A stretch of DNA of 64,000 nucleotides from Actinokineospora globicatena. Its GTDB lineage: Bacteria > Actinomycetota > Actinomycetes > Mycobacteriales > Pseudonocardiaceae. The stretch covers positions 1 through 64,000 of the forward strand of contig NZ_JAMTCR010000005.1 of NCBI RefSeq assembly GCF_024171945.1, read 5' to 3'. The notes under the pieces are model-generated. The model searched no databases. It was given only the letters and a program-made list of their open reading frames with translations, and was not told where the DNA came from. The position numbers and the translations under genes were made by a program. Positions 9,284-17,292 of the stretch are shown here, piece by piece (position 1 is the first letter of the stretch; each line of letters begins with the position of its first letter).

Positions 9284-9321
9284 GTTGCCCGACCATCACC
9301 CGGATGTTTCGCCGGTGTTAA
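9284..9321 (-). promoter_or_regulatory. GlnR binding site (two a-b boxes) upstream of glnA
   Basis: Read on the minus strand, four 5-mers spaced by exactly six bases are present: TTAAC, GAAAC, GTGAT, GCAAC. The known actinobacterial GlnR operator is gTnAc-n6-GaAAc, repeated. The four boxes here match 4/5, 5/5, 4/5 and 4/5. The site ends 97 bases before the glnA start codon, a usual distance for GlnR control. It also lies upstream of the divergent RDD gene. A TAGCGT hexamer at about 9266-9271 on the minus strand is a possible -10. Confidence 0.8.
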
Positions 9322-9388
9322 CGCCGCCGCGCGGGCGGTGCCGAGCATGCCAGGGCGCGCCCGGACGGGCACCTTCTACGCTGGTCGG

Positions 9389-9871
9389 GTGAGCAGATGG
9401 ACCGGGACGTGGCTGACCGGGCCGGGCGCGGGCGCTGAGCCCGGCGACGGCCCCGTGCGGTATCGGGGAGAGCGGCTGGGCGCGCCGGAGCGCGGAGCGG
9501 GGTCGGTGGCGTCCAACGGCATCAGGCTGGGCGCGCTGGTCATCGACCTGGTGCTGTCGTCCCTGGTGACCTCGGTGTTCCTGCGGCCCGACTACGACGA
9601 CCCGACGCAGATGTGGCGGTTCAACATCTGGGCCGGGCTGGTCTGGCTGCTGATCACCGTCGCCGGGGTCGCGCTGGCCGGGTTCACCCCGGGCAAGGGC
9701 CTGCTGGGGCTGCGGGTGGTCCGGATGGACGGCACCGCGCTGGTCGGCCCGTTCCGCGCGCTGCCCAGGACGCTGCTGATCGCCGTGGTCATCCCGGCGG
9801 CGATCACCGACAAGGACGGGCGCGGGCTGCACGACAAGCTGCTCGGCACGATCGTGCTGCGCACCCGCTAG
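9389..9871 (+). CDS. RDD family membrane protein
   Basis: Small integral membrane protein of 160 residues. The RDD domain covers about 40-155, with two hydrophobic segments near residues 50-65 and 75-95 ('WAGLVWLLITVAGVALAGF'), the 'PGKGLLGLRVVRMDG' motif and the closing 'RGLHDKLLGTIVLR' typical of the family. Function unknown; a related gene sits beside glnA1 in mycobacteria. I chose the GTG at 9389 because the open frame upstream (from 9338) adds a non-conserved leader. It is divergent from glnA, so the GlnR site lies in its upstream region too. It ends on the next gene with a CTAG overlap. Confidence 0.85.
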   Translation: MSRWTGTWLTGPGAGAEPGDGPVRYRGERLGAPERGAGSVASNGIRLGALVIDLVLSSLVTSVFLRPDYDDPTQMWRFNIWAGLVWLLITVAGVALAGFTPGKGLLGLRVVRMDGTALVGPFRALPRTLLIAVVIPAAITDKDGRGLHDKLLGTIVLRTR

Positions 9872-10683
9872 GCGCCCGGCTCGACCAGGTGCACGGCGTT
9901 GGCGGCGGTGGTGAAGCCGACGGACCGGTAGACCCGGTCCGCGTCGTCGCCACCGGGGGTCAACCAGGTGAGCTCGGCGCCACCCGACTCGGCCGCCACC
10001 CGGACGGCGTGCGCGGTGACCAGGGCACCCAGGCCCCGCCGCCGGTACTGGTGCGCGGTCGCGACCCCGACGATCTCGGTGATCCCGTCGGCCACCTGCG
10101 TCCACGACGCGACCGCCGCGACCTCGCCGTCGACCCGCGCCAGCACGGACCCACCGTCCACGGGCTCGGACGGCGGACCGGTGGGCAGGTCGCCTTCCAC
10201 CTCGAAGGCCGCACTCGCCACCCGGGCCCCGGCGATCCGGCCCGCCTCGGTGTCGACGTAGTCGACCGTGACGCCTGCCTCGGTCTCGGGGATGGCGACC
10301 CGATCGGCCTCGAGGGTCATCAGCGGCACCCGCGCGGTCACCTGGAGCCCCGCGGCCTGGAGCAGCTCGGCCGCCCCCGGACAGGCCTGGGAGATCAGCT
10401 CGAACCGCAAAGTCCCGGGCGCGAAGACACCCCGGAGAATCTCCAGAGCCTGCGCGACCTCGTCAGCATCCGTCACCGCTTCCCCAGGCCGCGACGCGAC
10501 AGCGTAAGAGAGATAGGCAGGCCCATCTACGGCCAACAACCCGGTGAACGGCCCAGCCGGAACCACTTCCCGGGTCTGCAACAACACCGCGACCCCGTCA
10601 TCCCCCACCACCCGCCTCGCCCGACTCAACCCAGACAACTGCGCAGCGGCGATACGAGAAGCAACCGGATCAACAAGGTCCAC
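9868..10683 (-). CDS. GNAT family N-acetyltransferase
   Basis: A 271-residue predicted acetyltransferase. The C-terminal half (about 135-268) has the GNAT core: 'VLARVDGEVAAVAS', then 'EIVGVATAHQYRRRGLGALV' with the acetyl-CoA loop R-R-R-G-L-G, and the final 'DADRVYRSVGF' segment. The N-terminal half resembles a second, degenerate GNAT domain. The substrate is not evident. Codons in the first ~80 residues are less G/C-biased than in the rest. The stop codon shares CTAG with the convergent RDD gene. Confidence 0.87.
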   Translation of the reverse strand: MDLVDPVASRIAAAQLSGLSRARRVVGDDGVAVLLQTREVVPAGPFTGLLAVDGPAYLSYAVASRPGEAVTDADEVAQALEILRGVFAPGTLRFELISQACPGAAELLQAAGLQVTARVPLMTLEADRVAIPETEAGVTVDYVDTEAGRIAGARVASAAFEVEGDLPTGPPSEPVDGGSVLARVDGEVAAVASWTQVADGITEIVGVATAHQYRRRGLGALVTAHAVRVAAESGGAELTWLTPGGDDADRVYRSVGFTTAANAVHLVEPGA

Positions 10684-10725
10684 CGCGCGGACGGTAGCCC
10701 TACCCGCCTCATTCCGCCTCTGGGT

Positions 10726-11313
10726 TTACCCCAGCTCTAGAGCCACCGGGAACGGCACGTCGGTCTTGAACTTGCCCGTGACCTCGTCGCCAGCGTGGTA
10801 CCCGAACTCCTCGCTGAGGTGGGACGGGAGCAGTGACATCGGAGAGTCGAGGTCGACGATCCAGTAGTGCGGGATACCGGCATCGGCGTACTCAGCGAAC
10901 TTCTCGACTCGATCCGCGCGCTCGGAGCCGGGCGAGACGATCTCGATCACCACCAAGATCTCGCTGGCGCGCAGCAAGCCACCTTCAGCCTGCCTGCGAG
11001 CCACCTCGGCCTTGGGCGCGATCACCAGGTCGGGTCGCCTGCTGAACCCGGGGTCACCGGGTTCAGCGAGCCCGAGATCGATGTCGACCTGGAGGAACAG
11101 ATCGACATCGTCCGGTAGCTGGTCGAACAGTTGGTGGCCGAACCCGAACAACGCCTTCTGGTGTTCGGGGGTGGGACTGGGTGACATCAGCAGGCGGCCC
11201 TCGCGCAACTCCGTGTAGCCGATCGCGACCTCGTCGAGATCGGCGTACTCCGCGACGGTCAGCAGGTGTCTGGCCGCGGTGGACCGGGTGCTCGGTCGTC
11301 GCATCGCGATCAC
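10726..11313 (-). CDS. Uma2 family (DUF820) putative endonuclease
   Basis: A 195-residue Uma2/DUF820 protein with a PD-(D/E)xK nuclease-like fold. The predicted metal-binding residues are visible: Asp in 'RRPDLVIAP', Glu in 'VVIEIVSPGS', and Lys in 'RVEKFAEYADAGIPHYWIVD'. The usual N-terminal 'YELREGRLLMSPSPTPEHQ' segment is present. Biological role unknown; such genes are abundant and scattered in actinomycetes and cyanobacteria. I chose GTG 11313 because AAGGAGG lies 6 bases upstream; ATG 11304 and an upstream ATG at 11343 are alternatives. Confidence 0.85.
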   Translation of the reverse strand: MIAMRRPSTRSTAARHLLTVAEYADLDEVAIGYTELREGRLLMSPSPTPEHQKALFGFGHQLFDQLPDDVDLFLQVDIDLGLAEPGDPGFSRRPDLVIAPKAEVARRQAEGGLLRASEILVVIEIVSPGSERADRVEKFAEYADAGIPHYWIVDLDSPMSLLPSHLSEEFGYHAGDEVTGKFKTDVPFPVALELG

Positions 11314-11379
11314 GTGCTCCTCCTTGAATCCGGTGAGGAGCATGGCAGAGGGTTACGACGAATGGAGTAGTCGGGGTGC

Positions 11380-12114
11380 CTACCTGCGGCGCATTGTGCG
11401 CTGGACGCTGCGCATCTTGGCGCCTGCGGGCATGGGGCCCTTGGGCATGGCGGCGCCGCTGCGGGCGGTGATGGCGGCGAGGCGCTTCTCGACGGTGTCG
11501 ATCTGGGCGGGGCGCAGGTTGTTGGGGAGCTTCATCAGGTGCTTCTGCAGCTTGCTCAGCTGCACCTGGCCCTCCTCGCGGCCCACGATCACGTCGTAGA
11601 TCGGGGTGTCGCCGACCAGGCGGGCGATGCGCTTCTTCTCCTGGGCGAGCAGCGTCTTGACCCGGTGCGGGGCGCCCTCGGCGACCAGCACCACGCCGGG
11701 GCGGCCGACGACCCGGTGGATGACGTCGAGCTGCGTGGTGCCGTTGACCGCGGTGGCCACCCGCCAGCGGCCGCGCAGGAAGTTCTCCAGCACCCACCCC
11801 GCGGCGCCCGGCTGGCCCTCGGCCTTGCCGAACTGGGTGCTCTGCACCCGCCTGCCGAGCAGGATCACCGCCGCGAGCAGGCCCAGCATGATGCCGACCG
11901 GCAGCAGGTACCACTCGATGCCCAGCAGCAGGCCGACGCCGAACGCCACCCCGCCGAGCACCACAACCGCGCCGATCATGAGCGGCAGCAGCGCCTTGTC
12001 TTCCTTGCGCTGCATGTTGAACGCCTGGAAGATCTGCCCGCGCCGAGCCTTCGACGCGGCCTTGCGCGCCTTCTTGGCTTCCTTGGCGGCCGCCTTGTCC
12101 TGCTTGTCAGCCAT
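11380..12114 (-). CDS. DUF4191 family membrane protein
   Basis: A 244-residue protein with a Lys/Ala-rich N-terminus (KQDKAAAKEAKKARKAA), two transmembrane segments at about 45-90 ('LPLMIGAVVVLGGVAFGVG' and 'LLPVGIMLGLLAAVILL') and a long cytoplasmic tail with 'GRPGVVLVAEGAPHRVK'. This matches DUF4191, the family of mycobacterial Rv2219, which also lies near glnA and an RDD gene. Function unknown. ATG 12114 is chosen; a GTG two codons upstream is possible. It is divergent from uvrD2. Confidence 0.87.
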   Translation of the reverse strand: MADKQDKAAAKEAKKARKAASKARRGQIFQAFNMQRKEDKALLPLMIGAVVVLGGVAFGVGLLLGIEWYLLPVGIMLGLLAAVILLGRRVQSTQFGKAEGQPGAAGWVLENFLRGRWRVATAVNGTTQLDVIHRVVGRPGVVLVAEGAPHRVKTLLAQEKKRIARLVGDTPIYDVIVGREEGQVQLSKLQKHLMKLPNNLRPAQIDTVEKRLAAITARSGAAMPKGPMPAGAKMRSVQRTMRRR

Positions 12115-12176
12115 AACCACCAGGATACGGGGCCGCCTCCCCCGGTTGGTGGGCGCGCTCTGTCAGGATGCTCCCC

Positions 12177-14261
12177 ATGGCTGGCGCGGACACCGACCTG
12201 ATCGCTGGGCTCGACCCGGACCAGCTCGCCGCGGTGCGCGCCCCGCGTGGCCCGGTGTGCGTGCTGGCGGGGGCGGGGACCGGCAAGACCAGGACGATCG
12301 TGAGCCGGATCGCGCACCTCATCGGCTCCGGGCACGTCTCGGCGGGCCAGGTCCTCGCGGTCACGTTCACCGCCCGGGCGGCGGGCGAGATGCGCACCCG
12401 GCTGCGCGCGATGGGCGTGCCGGGTGCCCAGGCCCGCACCTTCCACTCCGCCGCGCTGCGCCAGCTGCGCTACTTCTGGCCGCGGGTCGTCGGCGACGCC
12501 CAGTGGGACCTGGTCGAGACCAAGTTGAAGCTGGTCGGGCAGGCCGCGCACCGGGCGGGGACGGGCACCGAGCGCGAGGCGCTGCGCGACCTGGCCAGCG
12601 AGATCGAGTGGGCCAAGGCGTCGCTGATCGCCCCCGAGGACTACCCGGCCGCCGCCGCGCGCGCCCGCCGCGACACCCCGGCCGCCCCGGAGCTGGTCGC
12701 CAAGGTCTACGCCGGGTACGAGGCGCTCAAGAACGCCGCGCGGCAGCTCGACTTCGACGACCTGCTGCTGCACACCGCCGCCGCGCTCGAGGAGCACTCG
12801 GAGGTCGCCGAGGAGTTCCGCGACCGGTACCGCAGCTTCGTCGTCGACGAGTACCAGGACGTCACCCCGCTGCAGCAGCGCGTGCTCGACGCCTGGCTCG
12901 GCCGCCGCGACGACCTCACCGTGGTGGGTGACGCCAACCAGACCATCTACTCCTTCGCGGGCGCCTCACCCCGGCCGCTGCTCGACTTCACCCGCCGGTT
13001 CCCCGAGGCCGCCGTCATCCGTCTCGAGCGCGACTACCGGTCGACGCCGGAGGTCGTGTCGCTGGCGAACCGGGTCATCTCGGCGGCGCGGGACCGGCCT
13101 GCCGGGTCGCGGTTGCGGCTGATCGGGCAGCGCCCGGCCGGTCCGGAGCCCCGGTTCGCCGAGTACGACGACGAGCCCGCCGAGGCCACCGCCGTCGCCG
13201 CTCGGGTCAAGGAGTTGGTCGAGGCAGGCACTCCGCTCAGTGAGATCGCGGTCCTCTACCGGGTGAACGCTCAGTCGGAGGTGTACGAACAGGCGCTCAC
13301 CGAGCTGGAGATCCCGTACCTGGTGCGTGGCGGGGAGCGGTTCTTCGCCCGCCAAGAGATCCGCCAGGCGGTCGCGGCACTGCGCACGGCGGCGATCAAC
13401 GCGCCCGAGGGGGATCTGCCCACCGTCGTGCGCGCGGCTCTAGGACCGGTCGGGCTCACCGAGGAGCCACCGGCGGGTGGGTCGGCTCGCGAGCGGTGGG
13501 GGTCGTTGTTAGCTCTAGTCGAGCTGGCCGAAGAGCTGGCGGCAGCGCTACCTGACGCTGACCTGCCGCGGTACGTCGCCGAACTCGACCAGCGCGCCCA
13601 AGCCCAACACCCGCCGACGGTCGAAGGCGTCACGCTCGCCTCCCTGCACGCGGCCAAGGGCCTGGAGTGGGACGCGGTGTTCCTCGTCGGCCTCGTCGAC
13701 GGCACCCTCCCCATCCAGCACGCCGACGGCGACGACGCGGCCATCGAGGAAGAACGCCGCCTGCTCTATGTCGGGGTCACCCGCGCGCGCGAGCACTTGT
13801 CGCTGTCGTGGGCTCTAGCCCGGACCGAGGGCGGTAAGCGCTACCGCAGGCGAAGCCGGTTCCTCTACGGCCTGATCCCCGAGAACCACCCCGTCGCGCG
13901 CGTGGCCGCGTCGCGGCAGCGGGAGATGCCCAAGCAGGCGATGGCGCGGGGGATGAACCCGGTGCGCTACTGCCGGGTCTGCGGGGACAAGCTGGTCGGC
14001 ACCATGCCGGTCAAGCTGGGCCGCTGCGAGGACTGCCCGTCCGACCTGGACGAGGGCCTGCTGGAGAAGCTGCGCGAGTGGCGGATGGAGCGCTCGCGGG
14101 GGCTGCGGGTCCCGGCGTACGTGATCTTCACCGACGCGACGCTGCTGGCCATCGCCGAGCAGCGCCCCGCTGACCGGGCCGCGCTGGTGGCGATCTCCGG
14201 GGTCGGCGCGAGCAAGCTGGACCGGTTCGGCGCCGAGGTGCTGGCCATCGTGGCGGCCTGA
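12177..14261 (+). CDS. uvrD2: ATP-dependent DNA helicase UvrD2
   Basis: Superfamily 1A 3'-5' helicase, 694 residues, acting in DNA repair. Motifs in order: 'GAGTGKT' (I, near residue 34), 'DEYQD' (II), '[13 protein letters not shown]' (III), 'LERDYRST' (IV), '[17 protein letters not shown]' (V) and '[11 protein letters not shown]' (VI). After the helicase core come a tetracysteine Zn motif ('CRVCGD' and 'CEDCP') and a C-terminal HRDC domain ('[15 protein letters not shown]'), the signature of mycobacterial UvrD2. ATG 12177 has CAGGA upstream; ATG 12168 is an alternative. whiB7 follows, as in Mycobacterium. Confidence 0.95.
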   Translation: MAGADTDLIAGLDPDQLAAVRAPRGPVCVLAGAGTGKTRTIVSRIAHLIGSGHVSAGQVLAVTFTARAAGEMRTRLRAMGVPGAQARTFHSAALRQLRYFWPRVVGDAQWDLVETKLKLVGQAAHRAGTGTEREALRDLASEIEWAKASLIAPEDYPAAAARARRDTPAAPELVAKVYAGYEALKNAARQLDFDDLLLHTAAALEEHSEVAEEFRDRYRSFVVDEYQDVTPLQQRVLDAWLGRRDDLTVVGDANQTIYSFAGASPRPLLDFTRRFPEAAVIRLERDYRSTPEVVSLANRVISAARDRPAGSRLRLIGQRPAGPEPRFAEYDDEPAEATAVAARVKELVEAGTPLSEIAVLYRVNAQSEVYEQALTELEIPYLVRGGERFFARQEIRQAVAALRTAAINAPEGDLPTVVRAALGPVGLTEEPPAGGSARERWGSLLALVELAEELAAALPDADLPRYVAELDQRAQAQHPPTVEGVTLASLHAAKGLEWDAVFLVGLVDGTLPIQHADGDDAAIEEERRLLYVGVTRAREHLSLSWALARTEGGKRYRRRSRFLYGLIPENHPVARVAASRQREMPKQAMARGMNPVRYCRVCGDKLVGTMPVKLGRCEDCPSDLDEGLLEKLREWRMERSRGLRVPAYVIFTDATLLAIAEQRPADRAALVAISGVGASKLDRFGAEVLAIVAA

Positions 14262-14305
14262 CCACCGGTCGGGTGATCTGTGACCGGGGTCACGGGAAGT
14301 TCTGG

Positions 14306-14343
14306 AAATTGGGTTGCACGGCCTCTATCAGGGCCAATAATCT
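14306..14343 (+). promoter_or_regulatory. whiB7 promoter with WhiB7-type AT-rich box
   Basis: TTGCAC (14314-14319) and TAATCT (14338-14343) with an 18-base spacer form a good sigma-70-like promoter. Three bases upstream of the -35 is AAATT (14306-14310). WhiB7-dependent promoters described in mycobacteria carry an AT-rich block about 3 bp upstream of the -35, where the WhiB7 AT-hook binds. The transcript would begin near 14350, about 490 bases before the whiB7 start codon. Autoregulation is an inference. Confidence 0.75.
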
Positions 14344-14416
14344 GCTGAGGCAGGGCACGGAGTGCCCTGGACAGTCCAGCCGAGCGATCAAGCGTAGCAG
14401 GAAGGTGGTGGCCATC

Positions 14417-14689
14417 GTGGTGATCTTCATGACCAACCAGCAGGGCACCGGCTTCCCGTCGTCCGCTTGCGTCTCCGCTCGTCTGCGCGCCATCGGCGGC
14501 TATGTCCCCGCCACGGCGTGGCGCAGTGAGCGCGGCAATGGCACCGGTGTGTTCACCGGGGCCGCACAGGTCGCCGCCACCAAGACGGCTCCGCCCGTCG
14601 TCGAGCACGCGCTGCCGGTCATCACCGCCCGGACCGCCGATCTCGTCGTGAAGCAGCACCCGTCCGCAGCCTTGGGCTGGGGGACTTGA
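14417..14689 (+). CDS. upstream ORF in the whiB7 leader
   Basis: An open frame of 86-90 codons inside the whiB7 leader. Starting at ATG 14429 it begins MTNQQGTGFPSSACVSARLR; GTG 14417 is preceded by AGGAAGG 11 bases upstream and is a better-placed start. Codon third positions are strongly G/C, so translation is likely. It resembles no enzyme family I know. The stop codon lies 27 bases before the attenuator hairpin and inside a small stem (CTTGAC / GTCAAG, 14686-14702). This placement fits a leader peptide that senses ribosome stalling, as described for other whiB7/wblC leaders. Confidence 0.65.
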   Translation: MVIFMTNQQGTGFPSSACVSARLRAIGGYVPATAWRSERGNGTGVFTGAAQVAATKTAPPVVEHALPVITARTADLVVKQHPSAALGWGT

Positions 14690-14716
14690 CGCGCCGTCAA
14701 GTAACCCCAGGCCCCG

Positions 14717-14756
14717 AGGCCGCGGACTCCGACACCGGAGACCGCGGCCTTTTTGT
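14717..14756 (+). terminator. intrinsic terminator (attenuator) upstream of whiB7
   Basis: AGGCCGCGGACTCCG, loop ACAC, CGGAGACCGCGGCCT, then TTTTTGTTT. A 15-bp stem with one A-A mismatch followed by a real U-tract is rare in such a GC-rich genome. It lies in the whiB7 leader after the uORF and 87 bases before the whiB7 start. It should stop transcription unless an antitermination structure forms. Confidence 0.88.
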
Positions 14757-14842
14757 TTGCCCAGGAACAGCACCACATGACACGTCACCAGGTTTCCCAA
14801 GACCACCACCAGGTTTCCCAGACTTCACAGGAGTTCACCACC

Positions 14843-15229
14843 ATGAGTACCGCCACCGCCCCCCTGCAGGGGGCGTTCCCCGACTACATGAACCCCACGG
14901 GGTCGGGGGTCAGCGAGCTGCTGGACGCGGCTCCCTCGGCCGGGCTTGAGCTGCCCTGCCGCTCCACCACCAATCCCGACCTGTGGTTCGCCGACGCTCC
15001 CGCCGAGCTGGAGCGCGCCAAGGTCCTCTGCGGCGACTGCCCGGTCCGGGCCGCCTGCCTCGCCTCCGCGCTCGCCCGGCACGAGCCGTGGGGCGTCTGG
15101 GGCGGCGAGATCTTCGAGCGCGGCGTGGTCATCGCCCGCAAGCGGCCCCGTGGTCGCCCGCGCAAGGAAGACATCGCCAGGGACGCGGCCGAGCTGGTCG
15201 CGCGCGAGCAGGACGAGGTTGCCGCATGA
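14843..15229 (+). CDS. whiB7: WhiB7 transcriptional regulator (Fe-S, AT-hook)
   Basis: 128-residue WhiB family regulator that activates intrinsic antibiotic-resistance genes with the primary sigma factor. Four Fe-S cluster cysteines are present: one in 'LPCRST' and three in 'LCGDCPVRAACLA'. They are followed by the G-V-W-G-G turn. The C-terminal AT-hook 'RGRPRKED' distinguishes WhiB7 from other WhiB proteins. ATG 14843 has AGGAG 9 bases upstream; an in-frame ATG at 14753 would start inside the terminator tail and is unlikely. It is preceded by a WhiB7-type promoter, uORF and attenuator, and overlaps the next small gene by ATGA. Confidence 0.95.
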   Translation: MSTATAPLQGAFPDYMNPTGSGVSELLDAAPSAGLELPCRSTTNPDLWFADAPAELERAKVLCGDCPVRAACLASALARHEPWGVWGGEIFERGVVIARKRPRGRPRKEDIARDAAELVAREQDEVAA

Positions 15230-15441
15230 ACGCCCTGGTCAAGGATCCGATGCTCGAGTTCAAGCCAGAGGGTTCCCCGCAAATGCTCATCTATGAAGAT
15301 CTCGCGCGTTCTCGAAGGCTCGAGGCGGAACAGGACGCGCACGCGCGTCGCCTGGTCCGCCGGTTGAGCACGGCGAAGCGATGGCACCGGATCTCCCGGT
15401 GGGCGGCGAGGCGCGCCGATCGCGTCACCGCCCAGCTCTGA
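15226..15441 (+). CDS. small basic protein co-transcribed with whiB7
   Basis: A 71-residue Arg-rich protein beginning MNALVKDPMLEFKPEGSPQM. It is coupled to whiB7 by the overlap ATGA (15226-15229). The middle is charged and probably helical ('YEDLARSRRLEAEQDAHARR'); the C-terminus is basic with 'KRWHRISRWAARRADRV'. No family recognised. A strong hairpin follows, so whiB7 and this gene form a short operon. A link to WhiB7 function is inferred only from the coupling. Confidence 0.7.
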   Translation: MNALVKDPMLEFKPEGSPQMLIYEDLARSRRLEAEQDAHARRLVRRLSTAKRWHRISRWAARRADRVTAQL

Positions 15442-15454
15442 GCCAACACCGACC

Positions 15455-15490
15455 CGAAACCCACCGCTGGTCCGCCCGCGGTGGGTTTCG
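15455..15490 (+). terminator. terminator of the whiB7 operon
   Basis: CGAAACCCACCGC, a 10-base loop, GCGGTGGGTTTCG: a perfect 13-bp stem starting 13 bases after the stop of the 71-residue gene. Confidence 0.82.
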
Positions 15491-15595
15491 GCCGTTCGGG
15501 TGGAGAAACAAGTTGGCAACGCCGGAGTCACCGAACCCGCGCGGACCGGCGCTACCGTGGCCTTTCCTGCCCACGAGCAGCGTCTGGACGTGGTG

Positions 15596-16189
15596 ATGCA
15601 CAGCGACGACGCGAGCACCGCCGGTGGTGGGCGCGCGGCCGAGGTCGGGCGCACCGGCGCCCGGTTCGGTCCCCCTGGGCAGTGGCGCACGGCCGCGAAC
15701 GAGGACGACGACCCGGTCGAGCCCGGTCCGGCAGGCAGACCGGTGGGCGCCCGGTTCGGCACCCACTCCCGCAGGCGGCGCCGGGCCGAGGAAGAGCCGG
15801 AGCCGGTTGTCGAACCCGAACCCGCCGCCCCGGAAGACCTGTCGGACATCGAGTGGATGTCCCGCCCCCAGGCCCACGCCCTGGTCCGCCCCTACGCCTG
15901 GACCGGCGGCCGCACCGCCGCCCGCGCCGACCTCGCCCTGGAAGCCCTGGTCAGCACGGTCGAGGTCCCCACCAGGGCGTCCTGGGAACACCGGATGATC
16001 ACCGAACTCTGCCTGAGCCCGCGCTCGGTCGCCGAGGTCGCCGCCCTGGTCTCCGTCCCCCTCGGCGTGGCCCGAGTCCTCATCACCGACCTCGCCGACC
16101 GCGGCGTCCTCGCCATCCACCAAGCCGCCGAAGGCACCCCCGACCTCGCCTTCATGAGCCGAGTCCTCTCCGGCCTGCGCAAGCTCTAG
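15596..16189 (+). CDS. DUF742 domain-containing protein
   Basis: 197 residues. The C-terminal ~110 residues match DUF742, a winged-helix-like domain usually encoded next to Roadblock/LC7 and GTPase genes: 'RPYAWTGGRTAARADLALEALVS', 'HRMITELCLSPRSVAEVAAL', 'VPLGVARVLITDLADRGVLAIH'. The N-terminal part is disordered, acidic and Pro-rich, with two similar 'GARFG' segments. No Roadblock or GTPase partner is nearby, so this copy is solitary. ATG 15596 lacks a strong ribosome site, and the frame is open back to 15500, so the start is uncertain. Confidence 0.8.
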   Translation: MHSDDASTAGGGRAAEVGRTGARFGPPGQWRTAANEDDDPVEPGPAGRPVGARFGTHSRRRRRAEEEPEPVVEPEPAAPEDLSDIEWMSRPQAHALVRPYAWTGGRTAARADLALEALVSTVEVPTRASWEHRMITELCLSPRSVAEVAALVSVPLGVARVLITDLADRGVLAIHQAAEGTPDLAFMSRVLSGLRKL

Positions 16190-16242
16190 GACGCCTGACG
16201 CTCTGACTTTCCCGATGCGGTCGCCGCGCCTAGCGTCGGGGT

Positions 16243-17115
16243 ATGGCGCATGCGCATACCCATGACGGGATCGATTGGGCGGCTCGGGTGGGGCACCTGC
16301 GGCGGGCTGATGAGGTCGAGGGGGAGGCGCTCGGGGCGGTGGCGAGGCGGTTGTTGGCGCTTTCGCCGGGGCGGCCGACGGTGGTTGACGTCGGGTCGGG
16401 GGCTGGGGGGATGGCGGTTGCCCTGGCCAACGCGATGGGGGATGAGGGTGGGCGGATTGTGTTGGTCGACGCGGAGCCCGTGCTGCTGGCGGTGGCGGCG
16501 GAGCGGGTGAAGGCGGCCGCGGGGGATCGGGTTGTTGTGGTCACGGTGCTGGCCGACGCGTTGGACCCGGAGTTGCCGTCGCTGGTGCCCGCGGGCGACC
16601 TGTTGTGGGCGTCCGGGGTCGTGCACCACATGCCCGACCAGCTCGCCTGCCTGACCGCGCTCACCGGACTCCTGAACCCCGGCGGCCTGTTCGCGCTGCG
16701 TGAGGGCGGGCTCAACTCCCGTTGCCTGCCCTGGGACCTCGGTCTCGGCGAACCCGGGTTGCAGGACCGATTGCTCGCCGCCAGGGACGCGTGGTTCGCG
16801 GGGATGCGGGCCACCATGGACGGCTCGACGCGGCTCCCGCTCGGCTGGAACCTCGCCCTGGTCAAGGCCGGGCTGGTGGACGTGACCTCGTTCAGCTACC
16901 TGGTCGACCTGCCCGCGCCCGCCCCACCCGCGGTCCGCCGCGCGGTGGCCGACTGGCTCGGGGGACTCGCGGCGATCGCGGGGGAGCGGCTTGGCGCGGC
17001 CGACCAGACGACGTTGCGGCGGTTGCTCGACCCGGACAGCCCTGATTGGGTGGTGGATCGCAACGACGTGTTCGTCCTCGGCGCGTCGACGGTCTACCTG
17101 GGATCGGTGGCGTGA
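16243..17115 (+). CDS. class I SAM-dependent methyltransferase
   Basis: 290 residues with a Rossmann-type methyltransferase fold. SAM-binding motif I 'VVDVGSGAGG' is at about 47-56, the acidic post-I residue in 'RIVLVDAEP', and motif IV-like 'GDLLWASGVVHHMPDQ' around 123-138. The His-rich N-terminus (MAHAHTHDGID) is unusual. Substrate unknown. The first ~330 bases are extremely G-rich on the coding strand, after which codons become C-rich. It is followed with a 1-base overlap by a small zinc-ribbon gene. Confidence 0.87.
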   Translation: MAHAHTHDGIDWAARVGHLRRADEVEGEALGAVARRLLALSPGRPTVVDVGSGAGGMAVALANAMGDEGGRIVLVDAEPVLLAVAAERVKAAAGDRVVVVTVLADALDPELPSLVPAGDLLWASGVVHHMPDQLACLTALTGLLNPGGLFALREGGLNSRCLPWDLGLGEPGLQDRLLAARDAWFAGMRATMDGSTRLPLGWNLALVKAGLVDVTSFSYLVDLPAPAPPAVRRAVADWLGGLAAIAGERLGAADQTTLRRLLDPDSPDWVVDRNDVFVLGASTVYLGSVA

Positions 17116-17288
17116 TGGCTGAGGTGACCTGCTCGTTGTGCGGTCGGACCAGGGACGGCGAGCCGCCGGTGCGCGCGCTGGCCTGGGTGTCCGAACAGGA
17201 CGAGCGCGGGCAGACGTGGCTGTGCCCCGAGTGCGCCCGCAAGCACGTGCGCGACATCGAGGGGAAGCTGCCCGCCGACTACTGGTGA
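17115..17288 (+). CDS. small zinc-ribbon protein
   Basis: A 57-residue protein, too short to be obvious, whose ATG overlaps the methyltransferase stop (TGATG). It has two Cys pairs, C-S-L-C in 'EVTCSLCGRT' and C-P-E-C in 'TWLCPECARKH', 31 residues apart, a probable zinc ribbon. The C-terminus 'RDIEGKLPADYW' is typical of small actinobacterial proteins of this sort. Function unknown. It converges on the ABC1 kinase gene with 4 bases between stops. Confidence 0.75.
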   Translation: MAEVTCSLCGRTRDGEPPVRALAWVSEQDERGQTWLCPECARKHVRDIEGKLPADYW

Positions 17289-17292
17289 GCGC

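Noticed and set aside
14753..14842. Longer WhiB7 starting at ATG 14753
   Set aside because: This start lies in the U-tract of the attenuator and lacks a ribosome site; ATG 14843 has AGGAG at the right distance and gives the usual WhiB7 N-terminus.
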